Shown piece after piece: positions 35,500-43,927 of a stretch of 64,000 nucleotides of DNA. The notes beneath the pieces were generated by a model, which did no database searches, was not told where the DNA came from, and worked only from the letters and a program-made list of their open reading frames with translations. The translations under genes were made by a program, and so were the position numbers. Each line of letters starts with the position of its first letter. The stretch's first letter is position 1. This stretch comes from Microbacterium sp. BLY (GTDB taxonomy: Bacteria; Actinomycetota; Actinomycetes; Actinomycetales; Microbacteriaceae): assembly GCF_017939615.1 (NCBI RefSeq), contig NZ_JAGKSR010000001.1, forward strand, positions 2,046,001 to 2,110,000. The letters run 5' to 3'.

Positions 35500-36734
35500 G
35501 GACCACCGCCCGGAGGAGCGTCCTCGCGCTCTGGATCGCGTTCCTCCTCGCACACATCCTGACCGCGTGGCTCGGCTGGGTGTACCCGAGCCAGCCCATG
35601 GGCGATGTCGTGCTGGTCTACGAGCCCTGGGCGTCGGCGGCCTGGAGCGGCGGCGAGATCGTGGGCGTCACGGAGCCCTGGGTGTATCCGCAGGTCGCGC
35701 TCCTGCCGATGATGCTCGCGGCCGTGCTCGCCGCCCCGTTCCTCCCGCTGCTCGGCGCCTCCGGTGCGTACCTCATCGGGTGGGCGCTGCTGGTCACGGT
35801 GCTCGACGCCGTCGCCTTCGCCGTGCTCGTCGGGCGCGGACATGTGCGGGCGCGGCGCACCGCCGCATGGTTCTGGTGCGCGGCGCTGCTGCTTCTCGGA
35901 CCCATCGCGCTGTACCGCATCGACGCCGTCACCGTGCCTCTCGCCGTCGTCGCGGGGCTCTGGCTGATCACGCGCCCGACCATCGCCGCGGCACTGCTGA
36001 CCATCGGCGCCTGGATCAAGATCTGGCCCGGCGCGCTCCTCCTGGCGGCGGTCGTGACCGGGAGAGCGCGCCTGCGGATGCTCGTGGCCGCGGCGGCGGT
36101 CACCGCCGGTGTGGTGGTGGTGCTCCTGCTGCTCGGCGCCGACACCGAGATCCTCGGCTTCCTCACCGCGCAGACCGGCCGGGGACTGCAAATCGAGGCG
36201 GTCGGCGCGACGCCGTTCCTCTGGATGGCCGTGACGGGGGCCGCCCGCATCGAGTACAGCTACGAGATCCTGACGTTCCAGATCGTCGCGCCGGGCGCGG
36301 ACGCGGTGGGGGGCGTGCTCACCCCGCTCATGGCGCTCGCCGTCGTCCTCGTCACGGTCGCCGGGGTGACGAAGGCCGCCCGCGGGGCCTCGTTCGCGCG
36401 TCTCTTTCCGCCGCTGGCGCTCCTGCTGGTCACCGTGCTCATCACGCTGAACAAAGTCGGCTCCCCACAGTTCCAGACGTGGCTGCTCGCGCCCGTGATC
36501 CTGTGGCTCGTCCTGGACCGCCGCCGCGCGCAGACCGTCGCCGCGCTCGTCCTCGCCCTCTGCCTCCTCACGTGCCTCGTGTACCCCCTGAGCTATGACG
36601 GGCTGCTCCGCGCCGAGACCGCGCCCGTGCTGCTGCTCACGATGCGGAATGTGCTGCTCGTCGTCCTCGCCGTCGTGAGCGCGGTCGCGCTCGCGAAGGT
36701 CCCCGTCGTCCACCGTCCCCGAACCCCGGAGTGA
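35496..36734 (+). CDS. Polytopic membrane glycosyltransferase-like protein (GT87/DUF2029 type)
   Basis: A 412-residue protein with about ten membrane segments. An early acidic loop (YPSQPMGDVVLVYEPWASAA) and the periplasmic motif GVTEPWVYPQVALLP resemble polyprenol-phosphate-dependent mannosyltransferases of the GT-C class. GAWIKIWPGALLLA, with the Lys-Trp-Pro, is typical of GT87/DUF2029. The C-terminus ends PVVHRPRTPE in the cytoplasm. A role in lipoglycan or protein glycosylation is a family-level inference. The start is GTG (VRTTARRSV), overlapping the nnrD stop; the thiamine-binding gene follows five bases after the stop. Confidence 0.82.
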   Translation: MRTTARRSVLALWIAFLLAHILTAWLGWVYPSQPMGDVVLVYEPWASAAWSGGEIVGVTEPWVYPQVALLPMMLAAVLAAPFLPLLGASGAYLIGWALLVTVLDAVAFAVLVGRGHVRARRTAAWFWCAALLLLGPIALYRIDAVTVPLAVVAGLWLITRPTIAAALLTIGAWIKIWPGALLLAAVVTGRARLRMLVAAAAVTAGVVVVLLLLGADTEILGFLTAQTGRGLQIEAVGATPFLWMAVTGAARIEYSYEILTFQIVAPGADAVGGVLTPLMALAVVLVTVAGVTKAARGASFARLFPPLALLLVTVLITLNKVGSPQFQTWLLAPVILWLVLDRRRAQTVAALVLALCLLTCLVYPLSYDGLLRAETAPVLLLTMRNVLLVVLAVVSAVALAKVPVVHRPRTPE

Positions 36735-36738
36735 ACCC

Positions 36739-37071
36739 ATGCTGATCGCCTTCTCCGTCGCCCCCAGTGGCGCGCCCGCCGACGGTGCCGAGCGCACCGA
36801 TGCCTCCGTGCACGACGCGGTCGCGGCGGCTGTCCGCGTCGTCCGTGCGTCGGGCCTCCCGCACCGCACGACGAGCATGTTCACCGAGATCGAGGGTCCG
36901 GACTGGGACACCGTCATGGACGTGGTCAAGCGGGCGACGGAGGCGGTGCTGCCGTTCGGCTCCCGGGTGTCGCTCGTCCTCAAGGCCGACATCCGTCCCG
37001 GCTACACGGGAGAGCTCGACGCCAAGGTCGAGCGTCTGGAGGCGGCGATCGAGGAGTCCGACGACCGCTAA
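36739..37071 (+). CDS. MTH1187-family thiamine-binding protein
   Basis: A 110-residue single-domain protein of the MTH1187/YkoF fold. Visible features are the first strand MLIAFSVAPSG, a helix DASVHDAVAAAVRVVRASGL, the motif TSMFTEIEGPDWDTVMDVV and the final strand VSLVLKADIRPGYTG. Proteins of this family bind thiamine or hydroxymethylpyrimidine in the cytoplasm and are sometimes ThiW/YkoE partners. No transporter or TPP riboswitch is adjacent. It follows the GT87-like gene by five bases. Its TAA stop forms part of the -10-like element of the next gene. Confidence 0.9.
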   Translation: MLIAFSVAPSGAPADGAERTDASVHDAVAAAVRVVRASGLPHRTTSMFTEIEGPDWDTVMDVVKRATEAVLPFGSRVSLVLKADIRPGYTGELDAKVERLEAAIEESDDR

Positions 37072-37080
37072 GGTGAACCG
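37069..37080 (+). promoter_or_regulatory. Leaderless-type promoter of the MFS gene
   Basis: TAAGGT, whose first three bases are the stop codon of the preceding gene, ends six bases (GAACCG) before the GTG. Confidence 0.45.
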
Positions 37081-38310
37081 GTGAATCCCTCGGCATCCTC
37101 GAGGGGTGCGGCGAAGTGGGCGCTCCTCTCCCTCGCCATCGGCAGTTTCGGCATCGGCATGACCGAGTTCGTGGTCATGGGCCTGCTGCCGAACATCGCC
37201 GCCGATCTCCTCCCGTCCGTCTGGGCGTCGAGCCAGGAGGAGGCGCTGAGCCAGGCCGGCTGGCTTATCTCGCTGTACGCACTCGGCGTGGTCATCGGCG
37301 CCCCGACCATCGCCGGCTTCGTCGCCCGCTATCCGCGGCATCGGGTGATGATCGTCCTCGCGCTGGCGTTGACGGTGTTCAACGCGCTCACCGTGGTGCT
37401 GCCGACGTTCGAACTCGTCGGGGTGTCGCGTTTCCTCGCCGGGCTCCCGCACGGGGCCTACTTCGGCATCGGCGCGCTCGTGGCGGCGGACGTGATGGGG
37501 CCGGGGAACCGGGCGAAGGGCGTCGCGTTCATCCTCACCGGACTCACGGTGGCCAATGTCGTCGGCGTGCCCCTGGGCACGTACCTCGGTCAGGAGTGGG
37601 GCTGGCGCGCGGCGTTCGCCGTCGTCGCCCTCGTCTTCGCGCTCGCGACCGTCTGCATCGCGCTGTTCGTCCCGGCGCATCCGGGCGACCCGGGCCGCAC
37701 GATGCGGGCCGAGCTCGGGGTGTTCCGCATCGGGCAGGTGTGGTTCACGCTCGGCGTCGGGGCCATCGGCTTCGGCGGTTTCTTCGCCGTCTACAGCTAC
37801 ATCGCCCCGCTCGTGACGGAGGTCGCCGGGTCGCCGGACTGGGTCGTGCCGATCGTGCTCGTGCTCATGGGGCTCGGCATGACGGGCGGGAACCTCGTCG
37901 GCGGTCATCTGGCCGACATCGACCTCCGCCGGACGCTGCTGCTGGGCCTCGCCGCGATGGCCGTCGTGTTCGCTCTCCTCGCCGTGCTCTCGTTCTGGAT
38001 CGTGACCCTGAGCCTCGTGGTGGTCCTCGTCGGTTTCGTCTCCTCCGTGCTCAGCCCGACGATCCAGACTCGGTTGATGGATGTGGCCGGCGACAACCAG
38101 TCGATCGCGGCGGCCATGAACCACTCCGCCCTGAACATCGGCAACAGTCTGGGCGCCTTCCTCGGCGGCATCGTCATCGCGATCGGCTGGGGCTTCACCG
38201 CACCCGCCTGGACCGGGGTCGTGCTCGCGGTGGCCGGGCTCCTCATCGCGCTGGTGTCGTATCGGGTGGAGGCGGGACGCGTCGTGCCGACACCCGTGCT
38301 CGCATCGTAG
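37081..38310 (+). CDS. MFS drug:H+ antiporter-family exporter (DHA1, AraJ-like)
   Basis: A 409-residue 12-helix major facilitator. The first helix has the DHA1 12-TM signature SLAIGSFGIGMTEFVVMGLL. Loop 2-3 is reduced (ARYPRHRVM), and motif C in helix 5 reads GLTVANVVGVPLGTYLGQEWGWR, typical of antiporters. The second half starts near MRAELGVFRIGQVW. Substrates of this branch include sugars, purines and chloramphenicol; the one here is unknown. The GTG start follows the TAAGGT element. Its TAG stop starts the -10-like element of the NUDIX gene. Confidence 0.92.
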   Translation: MNPSASSRGAAKWALLSLAIGSFGIGMTEFVVMGLLPNIAADLLPSVWASSQEEALSQAGWLISLYALGVVIGAPTIAGFVARYPRHRVMIVLALALTVFNALTVVLPTFELVGVSRFLAGLPHGAYFGIGALVAADVMGPGNRAKGVAFILTGLTVANVVGVPLGTYLGQEWGWRAAFAVVALVFALATVCIALFVPAHPGDPGRTMRAELGVFRIGQVWFTLGVGAIGFGGFFAVYSYIAPLVTEVAGSPDWVVPIVLVLMGLGMTGGNLVGGHLADIDLRRTLLLGLAAMAVVFALLAVLSFWIVTLSLVVVLVGFVSSVLSPTIQTRLMDVAGDNQSIAAAMNHSALNIGNSLGAFLGGIVIAIGWGFTAPAWTGVVLAVAGLLIALVSYRVEAGRVVPTPVLAS

Positions 38311-38319
38311 AGTGACCGG
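38308..38319 (+). promoter_or_regulatory. Leaderless-type promoter of the NUDIX gene
   Basis: TAGAGT, starting at the stop codon of the MFS gene, ends six bases (GACCGG) before the GTG. Confidence 0.45.
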
Positions 38320-38925
38320 GTGACCACCGCCGACGCCGACCTGCCGCTTGCCGGAACCGTCGTCCTGCTGCGCTCGAGCCCCGGGGGTTTCGAGGTGCTG
38401 CTGCTGCGCCGTCCGTCGCGAGGCTCCTTCGCAGACGCCTGGGTGTTCCCCGGCGGGAAGGTCGAGCCGGGGGACCGTCAGGCGGGCGCCTCGGACGTCG
38501 AGGACGCGCACCGTGCCGCCGCCAGAGAGACCGCGGAGGAGGTCGGACTCGTCGTCGACGACCTGGTGCCGCTGTCGGAGTGGCAGCCGCCTGCGGAGGC
38601 GCCCGTGCGGATCCGCACCTGGTTCTTCCTCGCCCTCGCGCCGGATGCAGAGGCCTCGCCGGCGGCCGATGAGGTCGTCGAACTCGCGTGGACGACCCCG
38701 GCCGAGGCTCTCGCCCGTCACGCTGCGGGGGAGTGGCGGCTGTTCCCGCCGACCTGGCTCACGCTGCACCGCCTGTCCGCCTTCGCCGATGTCGACGCCG
38801 CGCTCGCATCCGGCGGCGCGGTCGAGTTGTTCCAGACGCAGGTGCGCGACGGGGGCCGCGTGTTCGGCTGGGCACAGGGGACGCTGCACGCCCACACTCT
38901 GCCGTGGCGGTTCGAGCCGGTCTGA
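38320..38925 (+). CDS. NUDIX hydrolase
   Basis: A 201-residue hydrolase. The Nudix box is present but stretched: GGKVEPGD, then about a dozen inserted residues, then HRAAARETAEEVGL, which keeps the REx2EE core for metal binding. The start of the fold is AGTVVLLRSSPGGFEVLLLR, and a typical C-terminal helix carries the substrate pocket. Long Nudix boxes of this type occur in CoA-diphosphatase-like and NUDT19-like proteins. The substrate cannot be read from sequence. It is convergent with metX with only six bases between; no terminator is visible. Confidence 0.9.
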   Translation: MTTADADLPLAGTVVLLRSSPGGFEVLLLRRPSRGSFADAWVFPGGKVEPGDRQAGASDVEDAHRAAARETAEEVGLVVDDLVPLSEWQPPAEAPVRIRTWFFLALAPDAEASPAADEVVELAWTTPAEALARHAAGEWRLFPPTWLTLHRLSAFADVDAALASGGAVELFQTQVRDGGRVFGWAQGTLHAHTLPWRFEPV

Positions 38926-38931
38926 GGGCAG

Positions 38932-40137
38932 TCAGGCCTCGAGGAGTCGCCGCAGGTGGGTGCCGACGGCGTCGGTCTCGATGAGGAACCCATCGTGGCC
39001 GAAGTCGCTCGTGAGCACCACGGCCTCGCCGTCGAGCACGTTCGTGATGCTCCGGGCGATCCGCTGCTGACCGTCCACCGGGAACAGGCGATCGCTGTCG
39101 ATGCCGAGAACGAGCGTCGTCGCCGTCACTGCCGTCAGAGCCTCCTCGACACCGCCCCGACCGCGGCCGACGTCGTGCGAGTTCATCGCCTCGACGAGGG
39201 TGATGTAGCTGTTGGCGTCGAAGCGGCGCGTGAACTTGTTCCCGTGGAAGTCGAGGTACGACTCCACGGCGAAACGTCCGCCGTGGCCGAGCGGGGAGAC
39301 GTCCGACTGCCAGGAGCGCTGGAACCGCTGGTTGAGCTCGATCGGGCTGCGGTAGTTCAACAGCGCCATGCGACGGGCGAGAGCCAAGCCGCGGTGCGGG
39401 CCGTCGCCGTCCGCGAGGTCGTAGTACTCGCCACCCTGGAAGCGCGGGTCCATGCGGATGGTCTCGAGCTGCACGGTGTTGAGCGCGATCTGGTCGGCGG
39501 TGGTCACCGGCGGCGAGGAGAGCACGGCGAGACGCTGCACCCGCTCCGGCTGCGACACGGCCCACTCCAACGCGTGCATGCCGCCCATCGAGCCGCCGAT
39601 CACCGCCGCCCAGCTGTCGATGCCGAGCGCGTCGGCCAGACGCACCTGCGCTGCGACCTGGTCGCGGATCGTGAGGTAGGGAAAACGGGACGCCCATTCG
39701 TAGCCGTCGGGGGCGATGCTCGCGGGGCCGGTCGATCCCTGGCACCCGCCGAGCATGTTCGGCGCGATGACGAACCACTCGTCGGTGTCGAGCGGCGCAC
39801 CGGGGCCCACGACGTCCTCCCACCAGCCCGCCGTCGGGTGACCGGCGCCGGCCTCACCGCGCAGGTGGCTGTCGCCGGTGAGGGCGTGCAGCACGAGCAC
39901 GGCGTTGTCCCGTGCGGCGTTCAGCTCGCCCCAGCTCTCGTACGCGAGGCGGATGCCGGGGAGCCGGGCTCCGCTCTCCGTGTCGAAGGCGCCGAACGCG
40001 GCGAACCGGCGGCCGCCGACGGGGTCGCCGTCCCGCCAGGCGCCCGTGGCGGGCGGGCGGGCACGGAGCAGCCGGACGTCGGCCTCCGTCACCGGTGCCG
40101 ACGGCACCGTGTCCTCGGAGGTCGTCTGCCAGTCCAT
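38932..40137 (-). CDS. metX: Homoserine O-acetyltransferase
   Basis: A 401-residue alpha/beta hydrolase. The nucleophile elbow is GGSMGGMHALEWA (Ser near residue 180). The acid is in LVLGIDSDRLFPV and the catalytic His in FGHDGFLIET. LAYESWGELNAARDNAVLV and GGCQGSTGP are MetX-specific. It acetylates homoserine from acetyl-CoA at the start of direct sulfhydrylation. The upstream gene on the same strand is metY, which uses the product. A hairpin lies between them, so metX may be expressed partly from its own start (GAGAAT-GGAGAC-ATG). Confidence 0.95.
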   Translation of the reverse strand: MDWQTTSEDTVPSAPVTEADVRLLRARPPATGAWRDGDPVGGRRFAAFGAFDTESGARLPGIRLAYESWGELNAARDNAVLVLHALTGDSHLRGEAGAGHPTAGWWEDVVGPGAPLDTDEWFVIAPNMLGGCQGSTGPASIAPDGYEWASRFPYLTIRDQVAAQVRLADALGIDSWAAVIGGSMGGMHALEWAVSQPERVQRLAVLSSPPVTTADQIALNTVQLETIRMDPRFQGGEYYDLADGDGPHRGLALARRMALLNYRSPIELNQRFQRSWQSDVSPLGHGGRFAVESYLDFHGNKFTRRFDANSYITLVEAMNSHDVGRGRGGVEEALTAVTATTLVLGIDSDRLFPVDGQQRIARSITNVLDGEAVVLTSDFGHDGFLIETDAVGTHLRRLLEA

Positions 40138-40195
40138 GTCTCCATTCTCGCCTGGCCGGTCGGTCTCGGCCCGCAGGTTACGACCCCGGAGACGA

Positions 40196-40229
40196 CGAAG
40201 GCCCCGGACCGTGCGGTCCGGGGCCTTCG
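40196..40229 (-). terminator. Hairpin between metY and metX
   Basis: CGAAGGCCCCGGACC pairs with GGTCCGGGGCCTTCG across a four-base loop, 14 bases after the metY stop. It should end or reduce metY transcription before metX. Confidence 0.85.
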
Positions 40230-40242
40230 CGGAGGTGTGTGC

Positions 40243-41565
40243 TCAGGCGCGGGCGGCCTCCGAGACGGCACGCGCGGCGGCGAGCGCCTGGTCCAGGTCG
40301 GCCTTGAGGTCCTCGATGTTCTCGAGTCCCACCGACAGACGCACGAGACCGGGGGTGACCCCCGCCGTCAGCTGCTGCTCCGGGGTGAGCTGCGCGTGGG
40401 TCGTGGACGCGGGGTGGATGACGAGCGAGCGCACATCGCCGATGTTGGCGAGGTGGCTGAACAGGGAGAGGCTGTTGACGAACTCGCGTCCGGCCTCGAC
40501 CCCGCCCTTGAGCTCGAACGACAGCACCGCGCCGACACCCTTCGGGGCGTACTCGTTCGCCTTGGCGTACCAGGGCGAGGACGGCAGGCCGGAGTAGTTG
40601 ACCGCCGCGACGTCGTCACGGCTGTCCAGCCACTCGGCGATCTCCTGCGCGTTCTGCACGTGGCGCTCGATGCGCAGCGACAGCGTCTCGACACCCTGGA
40701 TGAGGTTCCACGCGCTCTGCGGGGCGATGGCCGAGCCGAGGTCGCGGAGCAGCTGCACACGGGCCTTGATGATGTACGCGAGCGGGTCGCCGACCGCCGC
40801 CGTGTAGCTGGCGCCGTGGTAGGAGGGGTCCGGCTCGGTGAGACCGGGGAACTTCTCGACGTTCTCCGACCACGCGAACGAGCCGCCGTCGATCACGACG
40901 CCACCGATGGTGGTGCCGTGGCCGCCGAGGAACTTCGTTATCGAGTGGACGACGATGTCGGCGCCGTGCTCGAACGGACGGATGAGGTAGGGGGTGGCGA
41001 TCGTGTTGTCGACGATCAGCGGGACACCGCTCTCGTGCGCGATGTCGGCGACAGTGCGGATGTCGAGCACGTTGATCTGCGGGTTGCCGATCGTCTCCGC
41101 GAAGAACAGCTTGGTGTTCGGGCGGACGGCACGGCGCCACTCCTCCGGGTCGTCCTGGTTCTCGACGAAGGTGACCTCGATGCCGAGCTTGGCGAGCGTG
41201 TACTTGAAGAGGTTGTAGGTGCCGCCGTAGATCGAGCTCGACGCGACGAAGTGGTCGCCGGCCTGGGCGATGTTGAGGATCGCGAAGGTCGAGGCGGCCT
41301 GGCCGCTGGAGAGGACGAGGGCGCCGGTGCCCCCTTCGAGCGCGGCGAGGCGCTGCTCCAGGACGTCCTGGGTCGGGTTCTGGATGCGGGTGTAGATGTT
41401 CCCGAACTCGGCGAGGGCGAAGAGGTTCGCGGCGTGGTCGGCGCTGTCGAACACGTAGGACGTGGTCTGGTAGATCGGCGTCGCCCTGGCCTTGGTGACG
41501 GGGTCGGGGGCGGCGCCCGAGTGGATCTGCTTGGTCTCGAAACGCCAGGTCTCGGGTGCGGACAT
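40243..41565 (-). CDS. metY: O-acetylhomoserine sulfhydrylase
   Basis: A 440-residue fold-type-I PLP enzyme of the Cys/Met metabolism family. The N-terminus TKQIHSGAAPDPVTKARATP, the TTSYVF, and the PLP-Lys site HSITKFLGGHGTTIGG (Lys near residue 215) are clear, as is the long MetY form with the C-terminal SLFSHLANIGDVRSLVIHP. It makes homocysteine from O-acetylhomoserine and sulfide, the direct route to methionine. The SD AGGGGGAA lies before the ATG, and a roughly 55-base leader is likely. I looked for a SAM riboswitch there and did not see one. Confidence 0.95.
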   Translation of the reverse strand: MSAPETWRFETKQIHSGAAPDPVTKARATPIYQTTSYVFDSADHAANLFALAEFGNIYTRIQNPTQDVLEQRLAALEGGTGALVLSSGQAASTFAILNIAQAGDHFVASSSIYGGTYNLFKYTLAKLGIEVTFVENQDDPEEWRRAVRPNTKLFFAETIGNPQINVLDIRTVADIAHESGVPLIVDNTIATPYLIRPFEHGADIVVHSITKFLGGHGTTIGGVVIDGGSFAWSENVEKFPGLTEPDPSYHGASYTAAVGDPLAYIIKARVQLLRDLGSAIAPQSAWNLIQGVETLSLRIERHVQNAQEIAEWLDSRDDVAAVNYSGLPSSPWYAKANEYAPKGVGAVLSFELKGGVEAGREFVNSLSLFSHLANIGDVRSLVIHPASTTHAQLTPEQQLTAGVTPGLVRLSVGLENIEDLKADLDQALAAARAVSEAARA

Positions 41566-41617
41566 GTGTTCCCCCTGGAACGGTCGGAAGGTCGGATGGG
41601 CTGGTGCCCTTGCAGCG

Positions 41618-41644
41618 AGAGTACGGAATATCGCGCGGTGTCAA
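41618..41644 (-). promoter_or_regulatory. Possible sigma-A promoter of metY
   Basis: On the minus strand TTGACA (41644-41639) is followed 15 bases later by TACTCT (41623-41618). The spacer is short, but both hexamers are good; an overlapping TTGTTG would give a spacer of 18. Confidence 0.35.
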
Positions 41645-41712
41645 CAACGATCGGGAAATGTGACGTAACACGGTGCCGCGTGCCCGAACGGGCGGAACCG
41701 GCGCGGACATCG

Positions 41713-41725
41713 TACGGTGGAGGAC
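41713..41725 (+). promoter_or_regulatory. Leaderless-type promoter of the SDR gene
   Basis: TACGGT is followed by GGAGGAC and then the ATG, seven bases apart. Confidence 0.42.
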
Positions 41726-42508
41726 ATGGCGAACAGACGTGCAGTGGTGACAGGTGCGAGTTCCGGGATCGGGCAGGCGACCGTGCGGGCGCTGCGGTCG
41801 CGGGGGTGGGACGTCGTCGGCGTCGCCCGCCGTGCGGACCGTCTCGCCGCCCTCTCCGCCGAGACCGGGGCATCGACCATCGCCTGCGATCTGACGGATG
41901 ACGTGGCGGTGGAGGCGCTGATCGGCGAGCTCGAGCGGACCGGCCCCGTGCATGCGCTCGTCCAGGTCGCCGGCGGCGCACGGGGCACGGATCGTGTCGA
42001 GAGCGCCTCCGTCGCCGACTGGCAGTGGATGTACGAGGCGAACGTGCTCGCGACGCAGCGCCTCGTGGCGGGACTGCTGCCGCTGCTGCGTCGGACGGCG
42101 GACGCGGACGGCCACGCCGATCTGCTCTTCGTGACCTCGACGGCCGCCCAGAACGCGTACCCGGGTGGTGCCGGCTACAACGCCGCGAAGGCCGCGGAGG
42201 CGATGCTCGTGCGGGCATTGCGTCAGGAGCTGAACGGCGAGCCCCTGCGGGTGGCGGAGATCGCCCCCGGCATGGTGCACACCGAGGAGTTCACCCTGAA
42301 CCGCCTCGGTGGCGACGCGGTGGCGGCGGAAGCCGTGTACTCCGGTGTCGAGGCGCCGCTCCTCGCCGAGGACGTCGCGGACGTCATCGCCTACGCCCTG
42401 GATGCGCCCGCCCACGTGAACCTCGACCTCATCACGATGCGGCCCGTCGCCCAGTCGGCACAGCACCTGCTCGCGCGCGGCCCCCTGCGCGTGCGCCCGG
42501 TCGAGTGA
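41726..42508 (+). CDS. Short-chain dehydrogenase/reductase
   Basis: A 260-residue classical SDR. The cofactor-binding TGASSGIG (~9-16) is followed by an Arg-rich loop (ARRADR), suggesting NADP(H). The NAG motif reads VAGGARG, the catalytic Ser is in [15 protein letters not shown], and the YxxxK is [16 protein letters not shown] is the usual PG motif. The closest family style is the NADP-dependent YdfG/serine dehydrogenase group, but the substrate is unknown. I start at the ATG rather than at the GTG at 41717, because the -10 spacing favours it. ung starts in the GTGA overlap of this stop. Confidence 0.92.
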   Translation: MANRRAVVTGASSGIGQATVRALRSRGWDVVGVARRADRLAALSAETGASTIACDLTDDVAVEALIGELERTGPVHALVQVAGGARGTDRVESASVADWQWMYEANVLATQRLVAGLLPLLRRTADADGHADLLFVTSTAAQNAYPGGAGYNAAKAAEAMLVRALRQELNGEPLRVAEIAPGMVHTEEFTLNRLGGDAVAAEAVYSGVEAPLLAEDVADVIAYALDAPAHVNLDLITMRPVAQSAQHLLARGPLRVRPVE

Positions 42509-43224
42509 CCGGAGGGCGCACCCTCGCCCAGCTTGCGGAGGAGGGGCTGATCGATGCGGGCTGGGCGGAGGCACTGGCCCCGGCGCAGGACACCCTGACG
42601 GCGCTCGGCGATCGGCTCCGTGCCGAGCAGGCGGCCGGCCACGGCTATCTCCCCGCCGGCCCGCAGGTGCTGCGGGCGTTCCAGCGTCCGCTCGCCGACG
42701 TCCGGGTGCTCATCACGGGACAGGATCCGTATCCGACCTCCGGACACCCGATCGGCTTGTCGTTCGCCGTGGACCGCGACGTGCGACCGCTGCCGCGGAG
42801 CCTGACGAACATCTACAAGGAGCGGGAGTCCGATCTCGGTCTGCCTCCCGCGCCGCACGGCGACCTCACCGCGTGGAGTGATCAGGGTGTGCTGCTGCTG
42901 AACCGGGTGCTGACGGTGCGCCCCGGCGCGGCGGGCTCCCACCGGGGCTGGGGATGGGAGCAGGTGACGGAGCTCGCGATCCGCACCCTCGTGGCCCGGG
43001 ATCAGCCGCTCGTCGCGATCCTCTGGGGGCGCGACGCGGCGAACCTCCAGCCTCTCCTCGGCGACACCCCCGTGATCGCCTCCGCGCATCCGTCCCCTCT
43101 CTCGGCGCGTCGCGGCTTCTTCGGCTCCCGCCCCTTCTCCCGTGCGAACGCGCTGCTCGAGGGTCTCGGCAGCGGTCCCGTGGATTGGCGGGTGGAGGGC
43201 GAGGCGTCCGCCTCCCTAAGCTGA
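42505..43224 (+). CDS. ung: Uracil-DNA glycosylase
   Basis: A 239-residue family-1 UDG. Motif 1 is [20 protein letters not shown], with the catalytic Asp near residue 73. Motif 2 is [24 protein letters not shown], with the catalytic His and the minor-groove loop. [23 protein letters not shown] supplies the uracil pocket. It excises uracil from DNA in base-excision repair. The GTG start overlaps the SDR stop. The Ung-typical final region of around 20 residues is present, so the gene looks intact. Confidence 0.95.
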   Translation: MTGGRTLAQLAEEGLIDAGWAEALAPAQDTLTALGDRLRAEQAAGHGYLPAGPQVLRAFQRPLADVRVLITGQDPYPTSGHPIGLSFAVDRDVRPLPRSLTNIYKERESDLGLPPAPHGDLTAWSDQGVLLLNRVLTVRPGAAGSHRGWGWEQVTELAIRTLVARDQPLVAILWGRDAANLQPLLGDTPVIASAHPSPLSARRGFFGSRPFSRANALLEGLGSGPVDWRVEGEASASLS

Positions 43225-43228
43225 GCGC
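43217..43228 (+). promoter_or_regulatory. Leaderless-type promoter of the GNAT gene
   Basis: TAAGCT, overlapping the end of ung, ends six bases (GAGCGC) before the ATG. Confidence 0.42.
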
Positions 43229-43840
43229 ATGCAGTTCGAGCCGGGGGACCGCCGTCGTGTTCTGCCGCGCCATCTGCGCCCGGCCTCCGCGCCGGACACC
43301 TTCTCGTATGCGATCCGTCCTGCTCGCGCCGCTGACCTGCCGCACGTCCGTGAGATCTACAACCACTTCGTCAGCAACTCCGCCGTCACCCTGGACGAGC
43401 GCCGCAGCAGCATCCCGTACTGGCGGGACAAGTTCGCGCTGCTGGAGCGGCTCGGGCTGCCCTTCCTCGTGGCCGTCTCGCCGTCCGGCTCCGTCCTCGG
43501 CTATGCGCTCGCGCAGCCGTGGGCGGGCAAGAACGCCTACCGGTACACGGTCGAGGACTCCATCTACCTCGGTCCCGGCGCGGCTGGCAAGGGGCTCGGG
43601 TCGGCTTTGCTGCAGGCGCTGATCGAGGCGTGCGAGCAGCGCGGGCTCCGCGAGATGGTCGCTGTCATCAGCGATCAGGGCGCCGAGGCGTCGATCCGGC
43701 TGCACGAGAAGCTCGGCTTCGTGGAGGCGGGACGCATGGGTCGCGTCGGCCACAAGTTCGGTCGCGACCTCGGCACGGTCTACCTGCGCCGCGTCCTGCG
43801 CCCCTCACGCCCCCGTCGTCGTTCGCTCTTCCCGCGCTGA
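43229..43840 (+). CDS. GNAT N-acetyltransferase, phosphinothricin-acetyltransferase-like
   Basis: A 203-residue protein. Residues ~25-185 are a GNAT domain of the MnaT/PAT type: YAIRPARAADLPHVREIYNH, YTVEDSIYLGPGAAGKGLGS with the acetyl-CoA loop, and ASIRLHEKLGFVEAGRMGRVGHKFGRDL. Such enzymes acetylate L-amino-acid analogues such as phosphinothricin or methionine sulfone. A basic tail (RPSRPRRRSLFPR) is extra. Substrate specificity cannot be fixed from sequence. A hairpin terminator follows. Confidence 0.9.
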   Translation: MQFEPGDRRRVLPRHLRPASAPDTFSYAIRPARAADLPHVREIYNHFVSNSAVTLDERRSSIPYWRDKFALLERLGLPFLVAVSPSGSVLGYALAQPWAGKNAYRYTVEDSIYLGPGAAGKGLGSALLQALIEACEQRGLREMVAVISDQGAEASIRLHEKLGFVEAGRMGRVGHKFGRDLGTVYLRRVLRPSRPRRRSLFPR

Positions 43841-43870
43841 CCCCGCGACCCACCCCTTTTCGTGTCTCCC

Positions 43871-43898
43871 GGCCCGTTGCGAGCGCCCGTAACGGGCC
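43871..43898. terminator. Bidirectional terminator between the GNAT gene and the ABC operon
   Basis: GGCCCGTT pairs with AACGGGCC around a 12-base loop, between convergent genes. The stem is shorter than others here. Confidence 0.65.
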
Positions 43899-43927
43899 GG
43901 AGTGGCCGTAAGGGGGTGGGTCTGCGG

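Noticed and set aside
41566..41716. SAM riboswitch upstream of metY
   Set aside because: The 150 bases upstream show no conserved SAM-I, SAM-II or SAM-IV core that I can recognise; a simple promoter and SD explain the region.
41717..41725. GTG at 41717 as the SDR start
   Set aside because: It would put the start inside the TANNNT-GGAGG element; the ATG at 41726 has the usual spacing and begins the Rossmann strand cleanly.
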